Of a stretch of 64,000 nucleotides of DNA, positions 57,308 through 64,000 are shown one piece after another (positions within the stretch are counted from its first letter, which is position 1; each line of letters opens with the position of its first letter). Source of the DNA: Ophiura sarsii (lineage: Eukaryota > Echinodermata > Ophiuroidea > Amphilepidida > Ophiuridae); contig CM069459.1 of NCBI GenBank assembly GCA_035610835.1, positions 24,815,636 through 24,879,635 on the forward strand, written 5' to 3'. The notes beneath the pieces are model-generated. The model did no database searches. It had not been told where the DNA came from and worked only from the letters and a program-made list of their open reading frames with translations. Both the position numbers and the translations under genes were made by a program.

Positions 57308-60300
57308 GGGACCGTTCATTATTTATGGTGGAGGGGGGGGGGGGGGGGGGGGGGTTGGGACAATTTCGAGACTTGTATGTTAAAATTACCTAACCCCCCC
57401 TACAGCTGAAACTGAAAATTACATGACCCCCCCCTGCTAGCCAGTAGCTTTTGACACAACCCCCCCCCCCTCCCTGAAAAAATCAACTGGTCACATATTT
57501 AAGGGGGCTGTCTTTACCTTTTGAATTTTGTTCATGGATATGTTGGCAAATTCTGTTTGTGCCCTTCTTTTATTGTGTGAAATTATTAATGGCGAGCGTA
57601 GCGAGCTGGATTTTTTTCTTCATATTTATACATTTTGGGTGGTTTTGTGAGTCTTTATAACCTGAACAAGTTAAAACATTCTGAGCAGAAACGTATTGCA
57701 TGTAATCCAGTGAAACGTTCTACTTTTTTGAGCATTGGTGCAAGGCTGATGAGACGAGGTGAAAAGCATGCAATAATCACATTTTTAAAAATCATTTAAT
57801 TAGATTTTGTAACATTATACACCCTGTGGCTCTAATTTCTCGACCATTGATGATTATATAGATGTTTTTCCACCATATCGTCAAAAGATTTGCTGTCCAG
57901 AAGTCGTATCATGGTAAAAGTTTTTGAAGTTGATTTTGTTTTAAGAAAATATGCGCGAAGCGCAGAAAAAAATGGCATTTACATCCCAAAACAGCCTCTA
58001 AAATCACCCCAATCTTTATAGTTTAAACAAAGTTACACAACCCCCCCCTGTTTAAGAATAAAAAGTTACATAAGGTTGCACACCACTAAATACATCTCCC
58101 ATAGGGTTACACGTGAAATGCACACTTTTAAAATGGATATTTCTTGACGTTATAAGAAACTGGTAACTTGAAATTTGGTTTCAACTTGAAGATGAAAGCC
58201 ATGACTACTAACTCAACAACTCATATATGGGGGGTAACCGGCATAATTTTGAGCTAGAGCCTTTTCAAAAAGTACGAGTTGAGTTTTCCTGGTCACACGC
58301 AATTGTTGATTAAGATTATTGCGTCAGATACCGGAAATGACCTGAACACAAATGTCTCTGTTAAAATATTAAAAAATCATCATTGCATCAATTTTTTTGG
58401 ACCTGTAGAACGCTGATGTGTCTGTCAAAATTCACACTATATTAATTTCGCCATAACTTGCAGTAAATACCCTAATTTTAAACTGTAATTTACAATAGGT
58501 CTCCCGTTTCGGCATAGAAACGGGCCGGTTTTGGACTTTTGCCTCAAAGGGGGTAGGGCCAGACGTTATTTAGTGGTGTGAAACCTGAAGGAGACACTTT
58601 TTTATTATTGCCTCATTTTCTTAATCTTTTGCACTTTACATAATGCGTAGTTATGATTTTTGATCAAATATACGACTTCAAAGTGGTAAAAAACAGTGAA
58701 AGACATTGTGCGCCATATTGGCTATGTCAGTAGAAAAGTAGATTTTGGTTACGCTTTTAGGATAAGCTATATATTTCTATGGCTTTCTTGGGCTATCCTT
58801 GGTACTCTTGTCCCATAATGTTATTTGTATGTCCTTATTGATGTTTCAAAAGTGCAATATTTTGTATGTCATTTTCTTTGTGTATCTTATGCTGTATTAT
58901 AATGTATATATGTGCAATGTATGTTTGAGTACCAAATAAATTCAATCAATTCAATCAATCAATTACCATGATCCTCGTCAAAAAGGCATACGGCACTATG
59001 CTAATCACTTGTTGTAAAACATTTTGCATGGAAGTATTGAAATTACAAGGACATTCTGTGAGGTTGACCTATTCAGTAGACACAGCTTAATCAATTTACC
59101 CCCCCCATGCCCTATCCCCCCCCCATATACCCTATGCCCCCCCCCCACCGCTTACGTTCAACTCTTGCTTCAAATATGTCTTTTTAAATACAATTTAGAT
59201 CATGTTAGACCCCGCGCCGTTCTGAGAGGGGAGTTTACGGAAGTATGCAAAACTTGTATTCAAATCTTTTTTTCTTCTCACTAGAGCGTAATTCGTTTAA
59301 AATTATATTTTTGATATTTAAGAAAAAAAGGTTTTCTCCAAATTTTGTTCCTATTAGCGAAATTTAGACCCTCATATCTTAGCCATTTCGATAAATAAAC
59401 ATGATAAACTTTAAATCGTTTAAAGTAATCATTTACGTCTATGGCACGTGTCCGAGAAGTCTTAATGTCGCAGGGTCTTGCATTAAAAGACAGTGGGGTG
59501 GAGAAAATGAGCATTTATACACAGCTCTATGGAGAAAAATTTACATAATCGTCGATATCTCGAAAAGAAAATCATTAATCAAACATAATATTTTTTCAAA
59601 TTAACTTTTTTGGGCAGGGAATATACGGTTTTCTTCTTTAAAAAAACCAAAAAAAACAAAAAAAAAAAGATAAAAAAATTAGATAATGACTTTAATTAGT
59701 CAGATTGCAGCTTATTTAACCAAACGGACGGATCTTTCATGATGAAACAGATGTGTATACTAAGAGAACGAAGTGTACGGGCCGTAATAATATGTGTTAG
59801 AACCAATTTTAACTAGAAGTCTAGTTATCATTGCCGGCAAGTCAGTTTAGACAGCAATGCAGGGGTGAAGGTCAAAGCGCCTTGACCCTCTGTATAGGTT
59901 GCACACCACTAAATACATCTCCCATAGGGTTACACGTGAAATGCACACTTTTAAAATGGATATTTCTTGACGTTATAAGAAACTGGTAACTTGAAATTTG
60001 GTTTCAACTTGAAGATGAAAGCCATGACTACTAACTCAACAACTCATATATGGGGGGTAACCGGCATAATTTTGAGCTAGAGCCTTTTCAAAAAGTACGA
60101 GTTGAGTTTTCCTGGTCACACGCAATTGTTGATTAAGATTATTGCGTCAGATACCGGAAATGACCTGAACACAAATGTCTCTGTTAAAATATTAAAAAAT
60201 CATCATTGCATCAATTTTTTTGGACCTGTAGAACGCTGATGTGTCTGTCAAAATTCACACTATATTAATTTCGCCATAACTTGCAGTAAATACCCTAATT

Positions 60301-60497
60301 TTAAACTGTAATTTACAATAGGTCTCCCGTTTCGGCATAGAAACGGGCCGGTTTTGGACTTTTGCCTCAAAGGGGGTAGGGCCAGACGTTATTTAGTGGT
60401 GTGAAACCATAACCCCCCCTATTTCAACATATGAAAGTTACATGACCCCCCTATAGTTTACCCACCCCCCCCTCCAGCATAAATAATGAACGGTCCC
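57308..60497. mobile_element. Harbinger-type MITE, copy 2, itself interrupted
   Basis: It starts GGGACCGTTCATTATTTATG and ends CATAAATAATGAACGGTCCC (one substitution), with TAA at 57305-57307 and 60498-60500. Without the inner insertion (58074-60408 plus its ATAA duplication) it is about 851 bp, matching the 840 bp of copy 1. Removing it and one TAA restores the LINE reading frame, a direct proof of its boundaries. Confidence 0.85.
58074..60408. mobile_element. Element with identical 512-bp terminal direct repeats, unclassified
   Basis: The sequences 58074-58585 and 59897-60408 are the same length and appear identical by eye. Each begins GGTTGCACACCACTAAATAC and ends in the near-inverse TATTTAGTGGTGTGAAACC. 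The whole is flanked by ATAA on both sides, and the host MITE is continuous when it is removed. It behaves as one insertion with LTR-like ends, but the ends are GG...CC, not TG...CA. No primer-binding site, purine tract or polyprotein was recognised in the 1311-bp middle. That middle includes a LINE-like 3' tail (AATAAATTCAATCAATTC near 58935). Confidence 0.7.
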
Positions 60498-60740
60498 TAA
60501 GCATAAATAGCCGTCCACTTGCACGTTTCGTAATGTCACCAATGTGGGTGTTCCATTTCAGATCTTTAGCAATTTTTATGCCCAGAATCTTCACCATGTC
60601 AGTGCAATGAAGGTTTTGATCATACAAACGGAGGGGGGTAAGTATCGGTGGATCCATCGCAAAGGTGACATCCATAAACATGCATTTGGTCGGGTTTAAC
60701 ACTATGGAATAATACTCCTTCCACCTTAAGATCCAGGAAC
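60498..60740 (-). pseudogene. LINE reverse transcriptase, upper half of the split copy
   Basis: On the minus strand the frame reads WILRWKEYYSIVLNPTKCMF, then MVKILGIKIAKDLKWNTH, then ASGRLFML. This is the region after the catalytic YxDD motif (VLNPTKC, LGI, LKWNTH). It continues in frame at 57307. The YxDD and upstream domains are not found, so the copy is 5'-truncated near 60740. Confidence 0.7.
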
Positions 60741-61031
60741 AGCGCTGACAGATGACGTCACACCGGGCAAAACGTGGCTAGTTGCTATTGTTCTTTGCCC
60801 GGCAGTTTGCGCGCGCATCCTGTTTTGTCTAGGACCCGTGCTTTTAAAACTCGCGCCAAAGCATTATAAAGGGCAATACGGCATAGCGGACAGTGTTGTG
60901 GTCATATGCTGTTCCCTCAAGCGTGTATCGACAGTCCAGTCCCTTCGCCCGTTGCGTTTGTTGATAAACATTGGATGTAAACAACGGTCACCTCATCTAT
61001 AAGCACTGCTATTATTATAATCTAATTAATT
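60741..61031. other. Short stretch between the LINE remnant and the NXPE stop codon
   Basis: It would hold the 3' UTR of the minus-strand NXPE gene. No AATAAA on the minus strand was seen. TTTGCCCGG and its inverse CCGGGCAAA, near 60800 and 60755, make a small inverted repeat. Confidence 0.3.
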
Positions 61032-61831
61032 CTAAATTCTTTCAGGGCATAAAAAAGACAATAGCATATCTATCTCTTGAGATATGACCTGTACCGTCGG
61101 ATGGATATGAAAACCTGTCCGATGACCAATAGTCATATCCCAAACATCAACAATGGTCACGTCATCTATTCCAGTCATCATATCACGCATGACTTTGTCT
61201 AGTTCATTAGCATACCAACTACTTGCATCAATGGAAGTCGGCTCTCTCGTATTGGCTGACTTGATCATTATGCGAGCATCTGGGTTTCTCAATTTCAAAC
61301 GTGCAATGGCGCTCTTTATCGCTTCCCAGCGTTGCCGATAAAACGGCAGATCATTTGGTGTAAAATGGGCCCATAGGGTTAACACGATGATTTCGTTTCC
61401 ATCACTCTTTATATCATCAATCATATTCGGTACATAATGAATGTCCTTAACCAGTGTCCAACCATTTCGAATGGGGAAGCCATGGTGAAGATAATGTAAA
61501 CTGATGTTGAATGTCTTATCGACGGCTACATGTGGACCGAAGTGGGTGTTTTTGGCTTTGTGCTCATCCAATGTGCTCTTCAAAATATTTGCAAAATACT
61601 CGTACCACTGTCGAACGGTCGAGTCGCCCCAGAAATGGAGTGTCTGGTTTTGCAAGCATTTTCGTATCTTACTTAACGCTCCTGGAACTTTGAATTGGCT
61701 GTTGTTGCACACCAATGAATTCCATTGATCTCGATAGTAAAACCCTGCTACGCTGTTCGATGGTCGAGGCAATAATCCCAAAGAACAATGTTGTAGTTCC
61801 TCGCGTTTGCACCGTGATGTAATGTTATTAT
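61032..61831 (-). CDS. NXPE family protein, last exon (PC-esterase domain)
   Basis: An 800-nt exon begins after the acceptor TTGTCTCTTTTTTCAG and ends at a TAG stop. It starts with two bases of a split codon, matching the one base left by the exon at 62360-62409. The roughly 265 residues match the C-terminal half of NXPE proteins: RCKREELQHC, then the esterase nucleophile region TLHFWGDSTVRQWYEY with the GDS Ser. LTLWAHFTPNDLPFYRQRW, ARIMIKSANTRE, TIVDVWDMT and FHIHP carry the expected acidic residues and His. NXPE (neurexophilin and PC-esterase) proteins are secretory-pathway, glycan-related SGNH-fold proteins of poorly known activity. All landmark residues seem intact and there is no frameshift. 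Which NXPE paralogue it is cannot be told. Confidence 0.85.
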
Positions 61832-61859
61832 CTGAAAAAAGAGACAACGTAATCAATGC

Positions 61860-62230
61860 GGATAAATTTAATGTTCCATTGTTAAAGAGTGTTTTATTAT
61901 TGTAATATAAAGCGTTTCATTGATTGTTGTAATAGAGTGTTTAATTGTTGTAATAGAGGGTATGATTTGCGACAGTTCCATCATCCTTGATTGGAAATGA
62001 ATGTTCTATGATTCCAAAAGAGTGTTCCATGATTGTAATAGAGTGTTCCATGATTATAATAGAGTGTTCCGGGATTGTAACAGAGTGTTCCGTGATTGTA
62101 ATAGGAGGTTCCGGGATTGTAACAGAGTGTTCCATGATTATGATAGAGTGTTCCATGATAGTAATAGAGCGTTACAGGATTGTAATAGAGTGTTCCACGA
62201 TTGTAATTATAGTGTTCCACGATTGTAATA
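61860..62230. repeat. 21-bp minisatellite in an NXPE intron
   Basis: About fifteen units of GAGTGTTCCATGATTGTAATA and variants are present. Because 21 is a multiple of three, several reading frames on both strands stay open and give repetitive peptides; none is a gene. Confidence 0.9.
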
Positions 62231-62359
62231 GCATGCTAGAAGAAACCATACCATTCTACTAGTCCAGGGCAAATGAACCTTCCAGTGGGACCCTACTAAT
62301 GGTCAGTTTTTGTTTTGATCTGTCTGTCTGAAGGTTTTTATTTTATTTCTTGACCTTAC

Positions 62360-62409
62360 CTGGCGATTCGACGGTCACGATTTTGGTTGAAGAAGAGATG
62401 GCAGCTGGT
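62360..62409 (-). CDS. NXPE family protein, short linker exon
   Basis: On the minus strand a TTATGTTTTCAG acceptor is followed by 50 nt and a GTAAGG donor. The exon starts with one base (completing AG of the previous exon) and ends with one (completed by AT of the next), so all three exons join in frame. It encodes PAAISSSTKIVTVESP, a Ser/Thr-rich linker between the neurexophilin-like and esterase domains. The call rests on phase agreement, splice sites and position, as the peptide itself is not conserved enough to recognise. Confidence 0.7.
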
Positions 62410-62522
62410 CTGAAAACATAACAGAAACGAAATTTTAAACGACATGGCCGCCTGCTAATGGGATAGCCGAAGCACTTCTGACGTTATCAGTTATCCTTAC
62501 ACCCATAAAACATACTTCCAGT

Positions 62523-62779
62523 CAGTGGCAGCACTACGCGGGGCATGCCCCTCCCGCCACGACCTTTGCCCCCCTCCCCCGCCTCCTCAGCTCAAGCCCC
62601 AACCCATTTTGTCCCCCAAACAATCGAAAAAGTTGACTTTTGATGTCAAAATTACTTAGAATTAGATCAATTCTTTCTAATTCTAATTCAGAATTATTCT
62701 TCCCCCCCCCCCATTTATTCTGGTCCTCGTCTGCCTCACCCCAAAAAGAAACAACAATTTGATGATGGTGCCGCCACTG
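62523..62779. mobile_element. hAT-type MITE with exact 8-bp target duplication, NXPE intron
   Basis: It begins CAGTGGCAGCACTACG and ends GATGGTGCCGCCACTG. CTTCCAGT flanks both sides (62515-62522 and 62780-62787). The inside is 257 bp with C-runs and no transposase. It lies in the intron between the two NXPE exons at 62409 and 63313. Confidence 0.85.
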
Positions 62780-62783
62780 CTTC

Positions 62784-62922
62784 CAGTCGCGGGCGTACGA
62801 TTTCAAGTCGCTTGAGTGGAAGAAACACAAATCACTCCCAGCCACTTGACACGAGTTGGATTGAAACCCGGGGTCGTCCCCCCCCCCAAAAAAGGCTTCA
62901 TGTGTGTGTGTGTGTGTGTGTG
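62784..62922. repeat. Dispersed repeat and GT microsatellite
   Basis: AGTCGCGGGCGTACG through ACGAGTTGGATTGAAACC matches the repeat at 40140-40310. A GT run follows at 62901-62922. Confidence 0.55.
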
Positions 62923-62954
62923 GGGAAGCCTCATGCTATTTTTGTACTTATTTG

Positions 62955-63180
62955 ACTGTCATAATTCTATTAATAAAATTCCACTCCACAGAATCAAAAG
63001 CCTTCTCCAAGTCAGCTATTAACAACATACTTGATGTTTTTGTTTTGTTTGACTATTCTATAACATCTTGTTTTCACCAATATATCGACCTTTAACAAAA
63101 TGCTGTTTGATCTTCATCAATAATAGGCCTACTGGGCAAAATTCGATCAATCCTTTTAGCAATACTTTTCGTTGAATGGA
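62955..63180 (-). pseudogene. Tx1/L1-like LINE reverse transcriptase remnant, NXPE intron
   Basis: Reading the minus strand across frameshifts gives IAKRIDRILP, then DEDQTAFVKGRYIGENKM, then LLIADLEKAFDSVEWNFIN. The order QT.F.KGR.IGEN followed by DLEKAFDSV.W is characteristic of L1/Tx1-group reverse transcriptases (fingers and motif A). At least two frameshifts and the short length make it a dead fragment. It is in the same orientation as the NXPE gene. Confidence 0.65.
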
Positions 63181-63312
63181 CTTGTTCGAATCCTTAAATT
63201 GTTCGACTTCAATCGATCACCCCTTGATATGCTCTTTAGATTTGTAACGATAACATCAGACCCCGCTATGGTCGACTTTCAACTTATATTCCATACTCTG
63301 ATACAAGCTTAC

Positions 63313-64000
63313 CTCTTCATAACCGATTGTTGTTTCTTTGATAGTACAGAGTTTATGAACGGTGTTATTCGTTCTTTGGCAATGACATGCCAAGCAAACG
63401 TATCACAAGGTAGTGTATCAGGCTTGACGCAGAACCATGGAAATCCGGTTTTCTCGTCGGTAAAGTTGCAGAATGTCCTATCAGCCTTTGTCAGTTTGTC
63501 ATTGATATACATATCAGTGGTGATGTGACAAGGGGTGACGCTTGTAATATTCCCAGATACGAATTTTCCAGCGTAACCACACCTTGCGGGATAATTGTCA
63601 CGCAGATATGTAAGTACTGAAACCGCATCGCTGGAATGAATGAGGCTTACAGCGATGGATGTCGCTCCCGCCCAATGCAACTGAAATGTTGCCGTATAGC
63701 TGCCATTCTTGTGGTCAATAATCACATCTGCCGTAGCACTAGCTAGTAATTCTTTATTATAAATCCACGCCCATAAGTAATCGCCTCCTTTGGGTTGTTT
63801 TATCTCCTTATTATAGACTTCAATGTATACCTCAAGTGTATCACAGAGTTGGTATCTTTCACTGCTTATTACCTTGAAATACGAATGTGTAGGAGGAATG
63901 CTGCTGGGTGGCTTGAGTGTCGGTTTCAACGCAATCTTATTTAGAGGATGACCATTTGGTGTGTTGGTAATCTGTCTCAAATCCGATGATCCTGACGGTT
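63313..64000 (-). CDS. NXPE family protein, upstream exon (neurexophilin-like domain), cut by window end
   Basis: The frame is open on the minus strand from the window edge to an AAGAG-GTAAGC donor. About 229 residues show a Pro-rich lead, then the domain: YFKVISSERYQLCDTLEVYI, GGDYLWAWIYN, NGSYTATFQLHWAG, SLIHSSDAVSVLTYLR and the Cys-bearing TGFPWFC and LPCDTFAWHV segments. These match NXPE/neurexophilin landmarks (GGD, NG.Y...F.L.W.G, H.S.AV..L...R, WFC). The exon ends after two bases of a codon, fitting the 62360-62409 exon. The N-terminus, with the expected signal or anchor sequence, is outside the window, so no start codon can be named. Confidence 0.85.

Noticed and set aside
58074..60408. 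Ordinary LTR retrotransposon
   Set aside because: The ends are GG...CC, no polyprotein, primer-binding site or purine tract was found, and the repeats themselves have long inverse ends; left unclassified.
61941..62262. Several overlapping open frames of 70-90 codons on both strands
   Set aside because: They are readings of a 21-bp minisatellite whose period is a multiple of three; peptides are simple repeats.

Overview
This is animal nuclear DNA: gene-poor, AT-rich, with long introns, GT-AG splice sites, eukaryotic-type tRNA genes, several classes of non-LTR retrotransposon remnant, and a very dense load of small inverted-repeat elements (MITEs). The NXPE-family gene at the right end, the jockey/CR1-, RTE- and Tx1/L1-like reverse transcriptase remnants and the general texture fit a marine invertebrate deuterostome (an echinoderm, hemichordate or similar). 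That placement is an inference and has not been tested by any search.

Genes. Two protein-coding genes are supported, both incomplete. (1) A plus-strand gene of unknown function is seen as exons at 32278-32484, 34332-34571, 37080-37212, possibly 38523-38564, and a likely last exon at 42145-42279. The phases of successive exons agree. Its third exon is followed by two in-frame 96-nt exon-like copies with a 138-bp period, and the next exon lies at the head of a nine-unit, 159-bp tandem array. (2) A minus-strand NXPE gene (neurexophilin-like domain plus PC-esterase domain) runs from the window end down to its stop codon at 61032, with exons at 63313-64000+, 62360-62409 and 61032-61831. One good tRNA-Asn(GTT) lies at 30821-30894. 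Several weaker tRNA-like sequences are probably SINE heads or pseudogenes.

Mobile DNA by region. 1-5 kb: small MITEs and a poly-G/poly-C-bounded element with an 8-bp target duplication. 5-12 kb: foldback elements and a 5'-truncated LINE with an open RT frame. 13-20 kb: a MITE inserted in a TTTGTTCA microsatellite, two TTAA-type MITEs, poly-G elements and foldbacks. 22.3-26 kb: a 3.65-kb element with about 0.6-kb inverted arms. 27-29 kb: a MITE and an RTE-like remnant. 32-42 kb: introns of gene 1, carrying a hAT-type MITE, a 265-bp palindrome, an interrupted TTAA-type MITE and a Harbinger-type MITE. 43-48 kb: a mariner-like MITE, a minisatellite, and four tandem copies of a tRNA-containing element in a TTAA site. 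50-55 kb: a 48-bp repeat array broken by a MITE, and a GC-rich 1.1-kb duplication. 56.7-60.7 kb: a three-level nest, in which a LINE is broken by a Harbinger-type MITE, itself broken by an element with identical 512-bp terminal direct repeats.

The strongest unusual observations are the tandem exon-like arrays in gene 1, the nested insertion at 57-60 kb with its unclassified 512-bp direct-repeat element, the MITE families with homopolymeric G/C ends and 8-bp target duplications, and the tRNA-bearing tandem element whose unfilled target is preserved about 200 bp away. No autonomous DNA transposase, LTR polyprotein, rRNA or CRISPR array was recognised.
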